Assembly: GCF_900168685.1 (NCBI RefSeq)
Contig: NZ_FVZN01000014.1
Span: forward strand, 1 to 64,000
Direction: 5' to 3'
From: Solibacillus isronensis
GTDB taxonomy: Bacteria; Bacillota; Bacilli; Bacillales_A; Planococcaceae
DNA length: 64,000 bases
The notes beneath the pieces were generated by a model. The model had not been told where the DNA came from. It searched no databases and saw only the letters and a program-made list of their open reading frames with translations. A program made the position numbers and the translations under genes. Below are positions 1 to 8,076 of the stretch, piece after piece (the first letter of the stretch is position 1; the number at the start of each line of letters is the position of its first letter).

Positions 1-1
1 T

Positions 2-76
<75 letters not shown>

Positions 77-79
77 AAT

Positions 80-155
80 GGTCCCGTGGTGTAGCGGTTA
101 ACATGCCTGCCTGTCACGCAGGAGATCGCCGGTTCGATCCCGGTCGGGACCGCCA
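80..155 (+). tRNA. tRNA-Asp (GTC)
   Basis: 76-nt cloverleaf with acceptor arms GGTCCCG/CGGGACC, anticodon GTC in loop CTGTCAC, T-loop GGTTCGATCC and encoded CCA. It lies 3 nt after tRNA-fMet. Confidence 0.96.
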
Positions 156-160
156 TTTGT

Positions 161-236
161 GGGTTTGTAGCTCAGTTGGTAGAGCATTAGATTGAAGCTC
201 TAAGTGTCGGCGGTTCGATTCCGTCCAAACCCACCA
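161..236 (+). tRNA. tRNA-Phe (GAA)
   Basis: Acceptor arms GGGTTTG/CAAACCC, anticodon stem TTAGA/TCTAA around loop TTGAAGC (anticodon GAA), T-loop GGTTCGATTCC and encoded CCA. It is the third gene of the cluster. Confidence 0.95.
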
Positions 237-239
237 TAT

Positions 240-313
240 GCGGGTGTAGTTTAGTGGTAAAACCTCAGCCTTCCAAGCTGATGTTGTCGGTTCGATTCCG
301 ATCACCCGCTCCA
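240..313 (+). tRNA. tRNA-Gly (TCC)
   Basis: 74-nt cloverleaf with acceptor arms GCGGGTG/CACCCGC, anticodon TCC in loop CTTCCAA, T-loop GGTTCGATTCC and encoded CCA. Confidence 0.95.
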
Positions 314-324
314 GTTTTTAAATA

Positions 325-401
<77 letters not shown>

Positions 402-412
402 TATATAATTAT

Positions 413-488
413 TCCGAAGTAGCTCAGTTGGTAGAGCATCCGGCTGTTAACCGGCAGGTCGCAGGTTCGAGTCCTGCCTTCGGAGCCA
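413..488 (+). tRNA. tRNA-Asn (GTT)
   Basis: 76-nt cloverleaf with acceptor arms TCCGAAG/CTTCGGA, anticodon GTT in loop CTGTTAA, T-loop GGTTCGAGTCC and encoded CCA. Confidence 0.96.
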
Positions 489-489
489 T

Positions 490-561
490 GGCCCGTTGGT
501 CAAGTGGTTAAGACACCGCCCTTTCACGGCGGTAACACGGGTTCGAATCCCGTACGGGTCA
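490..561 (+). tRNA. tRNA-Glu (TTC)
   Basis: 72-nt cloverleaf with acceptor arms GGCCCGT/ACGGGTC, anticodon TTC in loop CTTTCAC and T-loop GGTTCGAATCC. Unlike the six upstream tRNAs it has no encoded CCA (ATTT follows), so CCA must be added after transcription. It is the last gene of the cluster. Confidence 0.95.
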
Positions 562-567
562 TTTCTA

Positions 568-597
568 AGCATGTAGCAGAAGCTGCATGCTTTTTTT
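568..597 (+). terminator. terminator of the tRNA cluster
   Basis: AGCATGTAGC and GCTGCATGCT pair (one G-U) around AGAA and are followed by a T7 run, just after tRNA-Glu. Confidence 0.85.
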
Positions 598-834
598 ATT
601 TGTAAAGGATTTTAAATTTCTTATAGTCCGTAGTCCTTCTTGAAATAGAATATTAGTTTAACGATATAGAGGTTGTTGTGAAAAAGGGGAGAAGCGACAA
701 ATCCCAACTATAATTTTGAGTGGTCATGAAAAGGATGAACAATCCATTACTACCAAAAAGATAATTTAAATACTATTCAAAAATAACTTTCTTTCTTTAT
801 TAAAAAATCTATAATAAATAAGGGAGGTTAGAAA

Positions 835-2403
835 ATGAAAAAAGTATTTAGTCTATTATTAGTGTTTCTTCTAATTATATCCTCGATGTTATATGCTACA
901 CCAACAAGTGCGGAACAAGTGTTTACCGATGTATCGCCAAAGCATAGTAACTATCAGGATATAGCTTTTTTATTGGATAAAGGTATTATTAGCGCCGATA
1001 AAAAGATATACGGTGTAAAGGACATTGTGACACGCGAAGAAGTGGCTGTCATGGTCGCAAAGGCTGTTGGTCTTGACGGCACACAGCGAGCTACGAAGTT
1101 TAAAGATGTTCCGAAGTCTCATAAAAACAGCGGGTATATTCAATCAGCTGTGGAAGCCGGTATCATTAACGGCTATACGGATGGTACATTTAAGCCGACG
1201 ACAAAAGTGACACGTGGTCATATGGCTGCATTTATTGCACGTGCATTTGATTTACCGAATGGCACGAAAACCTTTAAAGATGTGAAAAAAGGGCATACGG
1301 CATATGAAGCAGTGAGCCAATTAGCTGCAGCCAATATTACAACTGGTTATGAGGATGGTACATTTAAGCCTGCGAATAATTTAACGCGTGCTCATATTTC
1401 TGCATTTTTAGCACGTGCAGTGAAATATCAGGAAGGTTTAGGCTCAACATCTTCTAAATTGAACGTACACTTTTTAGATGTTGGACAAGGAGACTCGATT
1501 TTAGTTCAAGCACCAAATGGAAAAACAATGCTTATTGATGCAGGGACGAAAGAATACGGCAGCACGGTTGTTGCTTATTTAAAATCTAAAAATGTGAAGA
1601 AGCTTGATTACGTAGTAGCAACACATCCAGATGCCGATCATATCGGTGGATTAGCTGCAGTACTGGAAAGCTTTACGGTTGGCGAGTTTATTAACAGCGG
1701 GAAAGTCCATACAACGGTAACATATGAAAATTTACTGCAGATGGTAGTCGATAAAAAAATTCCTTATACAGAGCCGAAAGCGGGAGACTTGATTTCATTG
1801 GATTCAAATGTGAAAACTCAAGTTTTAGCTGTCAATGCACAAGCAAGTGATATGAATGATGCTTCCATCGTATTAAAACTGACGTATCAAAATATGTCTT
1901 TCTTATTGATGGGCGATGCGGATGCAGGAATCGAAGAGCAAATTGCGAAGAAATATGATGTTTCCGCAACGATTTTAAAAGCGGGTCATCACGGTTCAAG
2001 TTCAAGTAGTTCGCTTGGATTTTTACAAGAAGTAAATCCGAAAGCGGTTATTTTAAGTTATGAAGAAGGCAACAGCTATGGCCATCCTCATAAAGAAGTG
2101 CTTTCAAACATTAAAACGGTTGGTACAAAAGCTTACGCAACTGCACAGGATGGAACAATTGTTGTGACAACGAACGGTCAATCCTACTCTATTAGTGCGA
2201 AAGAGTTCATCGTGCCGAATACGACACCTGAAAATCCAAAAGGTGATGTGAATTCTGGGACATATGTCATTCCAGGAGCACCGACTGCATTTAAAAACTG
2301 TACAGAAATGCGGGTTTATTATCCGAAAGGTGTCAGCTCATCGCATCCTGCTTACGCAACAGCAAGAGACGGCGATAAAGATGGCTGGGCTTGTGAATTA
2401 TAA
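835..2403 (+). CDS. SLH-anchored metallo-beta-lactamase-fold protein with Excalibur domain
   Basis: Probable cell-surface hydrolase or nuclease-like protein of 522 residues. Residues 1-26 form a signal peptide ending TPTSA. Three S-layer homology repeats follow (about 29-75, 87-140, 146-200; GYTDGTFKP and GYEDGTFKP are typical), which should bind secondary cell-wall polymer. Residues about 209-455 are a ComEC/Rec2-like metallo-beta-lactamase domain, with LDVGQGDS and metal motif HPDADH at 264-269. The C-terminal 40 residues are an Excalibur calcium-binding domain (DGDKDGWACEL). The start has SD GGGAGG 8 nt upstream. Excalibur domains often accompany extracellular nucleases, so a role in handling extracellular DNA is possible; the substrate is inference. 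It is a monocistron with its own terminator. Confidence 0.88.
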   Translation: MKKVFSLLLVFLLIISSMLYATPTSAEQVFTDVSPKHSNYQDIAFLLDKGIISADKKIYGVKDIVTREEVAVMVAKAVGLDGTQRATKFKDVPKSHKNSGYIQSAVEAGIINGYTDGTFKPTTKVTRGHMAAFIARAFDLPNGTKTFKDVKKGHTAYEAVSQLAAANITTGYEDGTFKPANNLTRAHISAFLARAVKYQEGLGSTSSKLNVHFLDVGQGDSILVQAPNGKTMLIDAGTKEYGSTVVAYLKSKNVKKLDYVVATHPDADHIGGLAAVLESFTVGEFINSGKVHTTVTYENLLQMVVDKKIPYTEPKAGDLISLDSNVKTQVLAVNAQASDMNDASIVLKLTYQNMSFLLMGDADAGIEEQIAKKYDVSATILKAGHHGSSSSSSLGFLQEVNPKAVILSYEEGNSYGHPHKEVLSNIKTVGTKAYATAQDGTIVVTTNGQSYSISAKEFIVPNTTPENPKGDVNSGTYVIPGAPTAFKNCTEMRVYYPKGVSSSHPAYATARDGDKDGWACEL

Positions 2404-2414
2404 TATACGTGAAG

Positions 2415-2448
2415 CAGCTTAAGTGATATTTACTTAAGCTGTTTTTTT
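2415..2448 (+). terminator. terminator after the SLH/MBL gene
   Basis: CAGCTTAAGT and ACTTAAGCTG form a perfect 10-bp stem around a 7-nt loop, followed by T7. Confidence 0.9.
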
Positions 2449-2460
2449 ATTGGGCGTTTT

Positions 2461-2776
2461 TATTAGAACAATGGTGCGGGATATTAGAAGAATTTGAGGC
2501 GATATTAGAAGAAATCAGAAGGGTATTAGAAGTTGCGCCGGTTTCATCTATTTTTTAATCTCGTATGCGGTTGAATTCGCGAAGCTGTAATGCGATCAGG
2601 TTTTTATTAGAACAATTGGACCGGATATTAGAAAAAGTTCGAGAGATATTAGCTAATCAAAAGGGGATATTAGAACAAAGCGGATACTTATTAGCACAAC
2701 TCACAGTTATATTAGAAAATTGCAACTTTATTAGAATAAATAAAATTATATTAGAACATTCTTGAACATATTAGAA
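2461..2776. repeat. array of 13 TATTAGA(A) motifs with 21-bp period
   Basis: This gene-less stretch between two convergent genes holds 13 copies of TATTAGAA or a one- to two-base variant. Starts are 2461, 2482, 2503, 2524, then 2605, 2626, 2647, 2668, 2689, 2710, 2729, 2749 and 2769. Spacing is exactly 21 bp for most, 19-20 for the last three. The 13-nt spacers differ, but some are related: units 2461 and 2605 both continue CAAT and end CGGGA or CCGGA. A 60-bp gap (2545-2604) lacks the motif. It is flanked by the terminators at 2415-2448 and 2837-2879, so it is probably little transcribed. A 66-codon frame (2565-2765) gives ILExxxx heptads, but it has no SD and reflects the 21-bp period. A phased protein-binding array is one reading; function unknown. 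Confidence 0.85.
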
Positions 2777-2836
2777 CACTGCGACCAACCTTAAAAAGTG
2801 TATACCGTTAAGCAAAGGGGGAGAACAAATTAAATG

Positions 2837-2879
2837 AAAAAACGAAACACCAGCAGCCACGGCCGGTGTTTCGTTTTTT
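2837..2879. terminator. bidirectional terminator
   Basis: A 15-bp perfect stem (AAAAAACGAAACACC with its complement) ends in A6/T6 on both sides. It sits 14 nt beyond the protease stop codon on the minus strand and closes the repeat array on the plus strand. Confidence 0.88.
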
Positions 2880-2892
2880 ATTACATTCTATA

Positions 2893-4194
2893 TTACTGAA
2901 CACGGGCGAACCCAAATCCTGAAGCGTAGTCATCGCCTGTAGCGGCACCGTATCCGCCTTTAATATCTACAGCTTTTGCGCGTGTTTGTAAGTTTGAGCG
3001 CAGTTGCGTGTGAGACCAAGACGGGTTTTGAGCCCAGATTTTTGCTGCTAAACCTGAAACGTGAGGTGTAGCCATCGATGTTCCGCTAATTGTATTGTAG
3101 CCACCGTTATACCATGTAGAATAAATTGCTGAACCGGGAGCTGAAATTTCAATATCACCTTGCTGTATAACATAATCGCCATCCGTTGAAGCATACCCGC
3201 GTGAAGAGTAGTCAGCTACACGGTAAGTTCCGTTTTGCTGTACATTTTCTAATGCTGCTACAGCAATAGCATTCGGTAATGCTCCCGGATAGCCAATTGT
3301 TCCTTGTGCATAACCTGAGTTACCGGCTGCCGCAACAATAAGTACGCCTTTACTGTATGCATAATTGACAGCACTTGAAATTAGGCTGTTGTTCGCTGAA
3401 GAACCTAATGACATGTTGATGATTGTTTTTGTACCAGTAGATGTTGCTTGATCAGCAGCATGGCGGATCGCAGCAGCAATATCATCCGAGTAGCCAGAAC
3501 CGCTGTCTGTTAATACTTTGTATGCCCAAAGATCTGCATCTGGAGCAATACCATAAACACCGCCTCGGTCGCTTCCGCCATCAGCCAGTGCTGACCCGGC
3601 AACATGCGTACCATGACCGTTTCTATCAGTACAGCTATTATTTACAACGGCTGTCGCTGTCGTAAAGTCTTTACATTGCTCCACAGTATTGGCAAGGTCA
3701 GGATGGGAAGTGTTAACTCCTGTATCAAATACAGCGATATTTACGCCGCTTCCTCCAGATGTAGATGTTAATGAACTATTATTATAAATCGCTTTAATTC
3801 CCCATGGTACTTGCTGGGAAGCTCTTGCGTAAGCAGATGCATCCGGTGTTCTTTCTTCTGTTGTAAAATCCTCGCCCAATTCCAGATTGATCGGATCTAA
3901 TGAGACGACAGGAACTTTTGTGACTGTGAAATTTTTATTCTTTTGCAATGCTTGGAATTGCTTTTCATTTACTTCTGTTGAAAATCCGTTCTCTGTTAAT
4001 TCCCAGCGTGCAGAATATTGTGCTTTTGCAGATTGTTTTGCAGATTGGTTGTTTGCTTCAATATACACACGGAATTTTTCTTGGCCGACATTGTTTAACG
4101 AATTGTCTTCACTATCCAATGTTGCTGCATGTGCCGGACTCATTAATGATCCTGCAATCAAAAGACTGAATAACGTACTCTTCACTTTTTTCAT
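2893..4194 (-). CDS. secreted subtilisin-like serine protease (S8)
   Basis: Extracellular endoprotease of 433 residues. Signal peptide 1-23 ends AHA. Residues about 38-110 look like an inhibitor-type propeptide. The S8 catalytic domain carries Asp157 (FDTGVNTSHPDL), His194 (NGHGTHVAG), oxyanion Asn292 (AAAGNSG) and Ser373 (GTSMATPHVSG), so the triad is complete. The start follows SD AAAGGGG. It is transcribed divergently from the HTH-TPR regulator at 4329, with 134 bp between them. That matches the layout in which RNPP regulators such as NprR control a neighbouring protease; control by this neighbour is inference. The 3' end runs into a bidirectional terminator. Confidence 0.93.
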   Translation of the reverse strand: MKKVKSTLFSLLIAGSLMSPAHAATLDSEDNSLNNVGQEKFRVYIEANNQSAKQSAKAQYSARWELTENGFSTEVNEKQFQALQKNKNFTVTKVPVVSLDPINLELGEDFTTEERTPDASAYARASQQVPWGIKAIYNNSSLTSTSGGSGVNIAVFDTGVNTSHPDLANTVEQCKDFTTATAVVNNSCTDRNGHGTHVAGSALADGGSDRGGVYGIAPDADLWAYKVLTDSGSGYSDDIAAAIRHAADQATSTGTKTIINMSLGSSANNSLISSAVNYAYSKGVLIVAAAGNSGYAQGTIGYPGALPNAIAVAALENVQQNGTYRVADYSSRGYASTDGDYVIQQGDIEISAPGSAIYSTWYNGGYNTISGTSMATPHVSGLAAKIWAQNPSWSHTQLRSNLQTRAKAVDIKGGYGAATGDDYASGFGFARVQ

Positions 4195-4287
4195 TTTCCT
4201 GACCCCTTTTCAAAGTATATTTTTGGATTACATATTGAATTTATCACAATACTAGTTTTTTGATTATTGGGAAAATATTAAGTATAC

Positions 4288-4302
4288 TAGATAAACTATC
4301 TA
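4288..4302. promoter_or_regulatory. candidate operator between protease and regulator
   Basis: TAGATA-AAC-TATCTA is a perfect 6-bp inverted repeat in the 134-bp divergent region. It overlaps a TATACT -10-like box (4283-4288) before the regulator gene. A binding role is inference. Confidence 0.4.
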
Positions 4303-4328
4303 ACTATTTAAAGGGGCGTGGTAATTGA

Positions 4329-5543
4329 ATGAAAATAGGTTCTTTAATAAAGTACTACCGTACAAAGCTTGGAATGACTCAAAATGAGGTTGCAGCGGGA
4401 ATTTGCTCGATTCCACATTTAAGTAAAATCGAGAATAACAATAAAGAAGCAAACTGCGAGACAATTCGACTACTCTTGGAACGTTTAAATATTAATAGCC
4501 GTGATGTAGAAAATAGCGAACACCATATCATAAAGTTATTGAAAGACTTACAAAAACAGATCAATTACCTAGAAAATGAAAAAGCTATTGCGACAATGGG
4601 ACTATTAAAAGATTATGAAGAGATCATTGGTTTTACAGAATCAGTCTATTTATATGAACTTTATAAATTACGTTACTACGTGTTTATTAACGATTACAAA
4701 ATGGCGGAGCTTCAGTTGAAGTGGCTAAATGCCCACCGTCAGAATTTTTCCCAACATGAGAGATATTTACATTCTTACTATTATGCATTAGTTTTAATAA
4801 CAAGGGGTAAGTATGCAGAAGCAGCTGGAGAACTAACTAATATACTTAAGACAAGCTCGGAACTTGGGTCACTGGAAGGGGAGTTTTACTATCACTTTTC
4901 GTTAATAAAAGGCCGGCTGGATGAACCGAGCCAGGCGATTCTTTATGGGAGAAAAGCACTGCATTATTATAAGGATCAGTTTAATTTTAAGCGGATTATT
5001 TATACTTCCATGTCGCTCGCTCTTTATTACGCGCAGGGGAAAGTATTCCATGAAGCAATCGAAATTTATGATCATCTCCTGAGAAATGTGGAACTGATGC
5101 AGCAACAGCAGTTACTGCCTGCTATATATCATAACCTTGGGGATTTATATCAAATGAGAGGCGAATATGAAAGAGCCCTCGTTTATTTTGAGCAAAGTGC
5201 TTCGTTAATGGAAAATAACAGCGATAACTATTTATTTTGTTTATATAATTTGGGCATGACGCAATTTCGCCTTGATCAAAAAGTAGAAAGTTTCAAAACC
5301 TTTACTATGTTAAAGGAAGAAGCAAAAAGTAAGAGAAAATTAAGTTTTAATTTATTTGCTTCTTTTTATTTATATTTGCTAGGTGGACAAGAAAAGAAAG
5401 CAATGGAATTTTTGGAGGGGAGGTTAATTCCGTTTACGGCAAACAGTGAAGAGTTTAAAGAAATGCACCAGCAGTTTTCTTATTTACTGGGCGAGTACTA
5501 CAGGCAAGAAAAGAAATTTGAAAAAGCAATCCAATTCATTTAA
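4329..5543 (+). CDS. RNPP-type transcriptional regulator (XRE HTH plus TPR domain)
   Basis: Probable peptide-responsive regulator of 404 residues, the size of NprR-like RNPP proteins. Residues 1-60 are an XRE helix-turn-helix (YRTKLGMTQNEVA, HLSKIENN). Residues about 120-400 are TPR-like helical repeats (for example AIYHNLGDLYQMRGEYERALVYF near 258-280), the fold that binds short imported peptides in PlcR, NprR and Rap proteins. The SD is AAAGGGG, 13 nt before ATG. A 29-codon signal-peptide-like gene begins 20 nt downstream, where RNPP pheromone genes lie, and a secreted protease is divergent. Family assignment is firm for HTH-TPR. That it senses the downstream peptide and controls the protease is inference. 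Confidence 0.85.
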   Translation: MKIGSLIKYYRTKLGMTQNEVAAGICSIPHLSKIENNNKEANCETIRLLLERLNINSRDVENSEHHIIKLLKDLQKQINYLENEKAIATMGLLKDYEEIIGFTESVYLYELYKLRYYVFINDYKMAELQLKWLNAHRQNFSQHERYLHSYYYALVLITRGKYAEAAGELTNILKTSSELGSLEGEFYYHFSLIKGRLDEPSQAILYGRKALHYYKDQFNFKRIIYTSMSLALYYAQGKVFHEAIEIYDHLLRNVELMQQQQLLPAIYHNLGDLYQMRGEYERALVYFEQSASLMENNSDNYLFCLYNLGMTQFRLDQKVESFKTFTMLKEEAKSKRKLSFNLFASFYLYLLGGQEKKAMEFLEGRLIPFTANSEEFKEMHQQFSYLLGEYYRQEKKFEKAIQFI

Positions 5544-5563
5544 TTATAAAGGAGACGAGGAAT

Positions 5564-5653
5564 ATGAAGAAAAACGTTAAATTATCGCTATTATTATTAA
5601 GTGTGGCATTGGTGACATTGTCTATCCCAATTTATCCCCCAGTTTTATCTTAA
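5564..5653 (+). CDS. candidate RNPP pro-peptide pheromone (29 aa)
   Basis: A 29-codon gene too short for usual gene callers. ATG is preceded by SD AAAGGAG (5548-5554) at 9-nt spacing. The product has a basic start (MKKNVK), a hydrophobic stretch (LSLLLLSVALVTL) and a short C-terminal tail ending PIYPPVLS. This is the layout of PapR, NprX and Phr pre-peptides, which are secreted and trimmed to a 5-8 residue C-terminal signal. It starts 20 nt after the RNPP regulator stop and is followed at once by a terminator, so the two are probably cotranscribed. No homology was tested; the signal role is inference from position and architecture. Confidence 0.65.
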   Translation: MKKNVKLSLLLLSVALVTLSIPIYPPVLS

Positions 5654-5655
5654 TA

Positions 5656-5702
5656 AAAAGCGCCATTCAGAAGCTTTATTTAAGCTGCTGGATGGCGTTT
5701 TA
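5656..5702. terminator. terminator between the peptide gene and the DUF779 gene
   Basis: AAAGCGCCATTCAG pairs with CTGGATGGCGTTTT, with an inner AAGCTT/AAGCT pairing. A and T runs flank it, so it may serve both convergent units. Confidence 0.75.
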
Positions 5703-5704
5703 CA

Positions 5705-6031
5705 TTATTTCATTACCTTTGATTTCATCAAAAAAGCATATCCTTCTGCACTCTCCAATGAAAAAGATGCGCCCTGACCTTCCATTACATCAACAAGAAC
5801 TTGCATATGCTTCAAATACTCCGACTGATGCTTATCAATATAATACGGAACATCCGAAATTTCCCCGATAAGTACAAGCTGGCTGCTAATATAGTGCCCG
5901 TCCTTTGTAAAACACATTGGCACCGTACCATCGCAGCAACCGGAAGACTGCTCAAACACCAAGTTTCCATGCTTTGCCTTCAACAGCTCGATAACCTCAA
6001 CCGCTTTTTCAGTCGCGACTAACTTTTCCAT
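5705..6031 (-). CDS. DUF779 family protein
   Basis: Small protein of 108 residues of the DUF779 family, usually encoded beside NAD aldehyde dehydrogenases; its biochemical role is unknown. Recognisable blocks are EQSSGCCDGTVPMCF (cysteines at about 30-31 and 37, possible metal ligands) and a hydrophobic FSLESAEGYAFLM end. The frame extends to 6142, but SD TAGGAGG lies 7 nt before ATG at 6031, so that start was chosen. It follows the aldehyde dehydrogenase gene on the same strand, separated by a terminator-like hairpin that would lower its read-through. Confidence 0.82.
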   Translation of the reverse strand: MEKLVATEKAVEVIELLKAKHGNLVFEQSSGCCDGTVPMCFTKDGHYISSQLVLIGEISDVPYYIDKHQSEYLKHMQVLVDVMEGQGASFSLESAEGYAFLMKSKVMK

Positions 6032-6046
6032 AAAGCATCCTCCTAT

Positions 6047-6080
6047 AAAAAAGAGGATGTACTGTAAAAGCACATCCTCT
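6047..6080 (-). terminator. intercistronic terminator/attenuator
   Basis: On the minus strand AGAGGATGT and ACATCCTCT form a perfect stem followed by T6, then at once the SD of the DUF779 gene. It ends the aldehyde dehydrogenase message or tunes read-through into DUF779. Confidence 0.85.
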
Positions 6081-6096
6081 AATAGTCCGCTTGGGC

Positions 6097-7617
6097 TTAG
6101 AAGAAACCTTGAGCGTTTTTGTTGTAGCTTACTAACATACATTTTGTTTGTTGGTAGTGATCTAACATCATTAAGTGGTTTTCGCGACCGATACCTGATT
6201 TTTTATATCCGCCGAATGCAGCGTGAGCAGGGTATTGGTGGTAAGTGTTTGTCCAAACACGACCAGCTTGGATACCACGTACAGCGCGGTAAGCTGTATC
6301 CATGTTACGTGACCATACACCAGCACCTAGACCGAATTCAGTGTCGTTGGCGATTTCCATAGCTTCTTCGAAAGTAGAGAAAGTTGTTACAGAAAGAACT
6401 GGACCAAAGATCTCTTCTTGGAAGATACGCATTTTGTTGTGACCTTTGAATACTGTTGGTGCCACATAGTAGCCGCCTTCTTGGTCAGCATCTAATTGGT
6501 TTTGGTAGCCGCCGATAAGTAGCTCAGCGCCTTCTTCTTTACCGATTTCGATGTAAGATAAGATTTTTTGTAATTGCTCATTTGAAGCTTGAGCACCCAT
6601 CATTACTTCTGTATCTAACGGGTTACCGATTTTGATTGCTTTAACGCGTTCTAATACACGTTCCATGAATTTGTCATAGATAGATTCGTGAACTAATGCA
6701 CGTGAAGGACAAGTACAAATTTCGCCTGAGTTTAATGCGAACATTACTAAACCTTCGATAGCTTTATCCAAATACTCATCGTCATGATCCATTACGTCTG
6801 GGAAGAAGACGTTTGGTGATTTACCGCCAAGCTCTAATGTTACAGGGATAATATTCTCTGTAGCGTATTGCATAATTAAACGACCTACTCCAGTAGAACC
6901 AGTGAACGCCACTTTGTTAATGCGTGGGTTCGTAGCAAGTGGTTTACCAACTTCAATACCTAAACCATTAACAACGTTGAATACGCCTTTTGGTAATAAG
7001 TCTTGAATTAATTCGATTAATACCATGATTGAAGCTGGTGTTTGTTCAGCAGGCTTCATCACGATTACGTTACCAGCAGCTAATGCCGGAGCAATTTTCC
7101 AAGAAGCCATTAATAATGGGAAGTTCCAAGGAATAATTTGACCGACAACCCCGATTGGCTCGTGGAAGTGGTATGCTACTGTATCGTTGTCGATTTCAGA
7201 AATTCCGCCTTGTTGTGCACGAATCGCACCAGCAAAGTAACGGAAATGATCCACTACTAAAGGAATATCAGCATTTAATGTTTCACGTACTGCTTTACCG
7301 TTGTCCCAAGTTTCAGCAACAGCAATTTTTTCTAAATTTTCTTCAATGCGGTCTGCAATTTTATTTAAAATATTCGCGCGGTATGCAACAGAAGTTTGTG
7401 CCCAGGCACCTTTAGCTGCATGTGCTGCGTCTAATGCTAATTCAATATCTTCTTCAGTTGAACGTGCAACTGAAGTAAATACTTTACCAGTTACAGGTGA
7501 TTTTACATCCAGGTATTGTCCTTTTACAGGAGCTACCCATTCGCCACCGATAAAGTTATCGTATTTTTCTTTAAAGTTAACTACTGCACCAGCAGTATTA
7601 GGGTTTGCATAGATCAT
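6097..7617 (-). CDS. NAD-dependent aldehyde dehydrogenase (acetaldehyde type)
   Basis: Oxidises an aliphatic aldehyde, probably acetaldehyde, to the acid with NAD. The 506-residue length and sequence match the ExaC/AcoD-type group (name not assigned). Visible motifs are the NAD loop [10 protein letters not shown], general base Glu262 in LELGGKSPN and nucleophile Cys301 in GEICTCPSR. The start has a modest SD (AGAGGTG). The DUF779 gene downstream supports this subgroup. A good catabolite-repression (cre) match lies about 80 bp upstream, suggesting CcpA control. Substrate is inferred from the family. Confidence 0.92.
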   Translation of the reverse strand: MIYANPNTAGAVVNFKEKYDNFIGGEWVAPVKGQYLDVKSPVTGKVFTSVARSTEEDIELALDAAHAAKGAWAQTSVAYRANILNKIADRIEENLEKIAVAETWDNGKAVRETLNADIPLVVDHFRYFAGAIRAQQGGISEIDNDTVAYHFHEPIGVVGQIIPWNFPLLMASWKIAPALAAGNVIVMKPAEQTPASIMVLIELIQDLLPKGVFNVVNGLGIEVGKPLATNPRINKVAFTGSTGVGRLIMQYATENIIPVTLELGGKSPNVFFPDVMDHDDEYLDKAIEGLVMFALNSGEICTCPSRALVHESIYDKFMERVLERVKAIKIGNPLDTEVMMGAQASNEQLQKILSYIEIGKEEGAELLIGGYQNQLDADQEGGYYVAPTVFKGHNKMRIFQEEIFGPVLSVTTFSTFEEAMEIANDTEFGLGAGVWSRNMDTAYRAVRGIQAGRVWTNTYHQYPAHAAFGGYKKSGIGRENHLMMLDHYQQTKCMLVSYNKNAQGFF

Positions 7618-7697
7618 CTATTAACACCTCTATTATTGTTTTAAAGTTATAGTAACTTTATGTCCTCATTATGCCACTAAGTACGTAAAATAGCAAA

Positions 7698-7711
7698 TGA
7701 AAATGCTTACA
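7698..7711. promoter_or_regulatory. candidate cre (CcpA) site
   Basis: Minus-strand TGTAAGCATTTTCA matches the Bacillus cre consensus TGWAANCGNTNWCA at all fixed positions but one (A for the central G). It lies upstream of the aldehyde dehydrogenase start. Confidence 0.45.
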
Positions 7712-8060
7712 TACTTAGTTATGTCGTTATATTTGTAAAATGAAATCGCATGGAAAAATCATTTTTGGTGAAATTGTTTATGTACTGATACAGAGGTATT
7801 AGGTGGGCGAGGTGATGAAAAAAAGTGGATTAAACCTTATATCATTATAATAAGTGGTTATTATATAACAAAAATATACAGTGGAACTATATGTATAAAA
7901 AATCATAAATATTTATAAATATTTTTTATTGTATGTTATATTTTCTATTTAATTAGTGGCTTTATAAAGTTGGAATTGTACACATTCTATTATATTACCA
8001 GTTTAATTAGTTGTTCGCATTACGAAATAATTTAAGTTAAAATGAACGTATTCATTAAAA
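7712..8060. other. gene-less divergent spacer
   Basis: AT-rich region between the divergent aldehyde dehydrogenase and AbrB-type genes. It presumably holds both promoters, but no clear pair could be fixed. An 11-codon frame at 7814 after GCGAGGTG and a weak ATAATAAGTGGTTATTAT palindrome are the only structure noticed. Confidence 0.5.
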
Positions 8061-8076
8061 GGAAAGGGGAGAAATT

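Noticed and set aside
114-305. 63-codon frame on the minus strand
   Set aside because: It lies wholly across tRNA-Asp, tRNA-Phe and tRNA-Gly.
2565-2765. A 66-codon frame with ILExxxx heptads that could be a coiled-coil protein
   Set aside because: No SD before the ATG, and the heptad pattern follows from the 21-bp period of the DNA array, which continues outside the frame (2461-2531) with a stop between.
2461-2776. CRISPR array
   Set aside because: The repeated cores are only 8 bp and the period 21 bp, no cas genes are near, and spacers are too short.
2834-2893. 19-codon frame (ATG 2834) behind AAAGGGGGAG
   Set aside because: It runs through the bidirectional terminator hairpin, so translation is unlikely despite the SD-like sequence.
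3441-4255. Several plus-strand frames inside the protease gene
   Set aside because: Shadows of the minus-strand S8 protease, whose motifs and signal peptide are clear.
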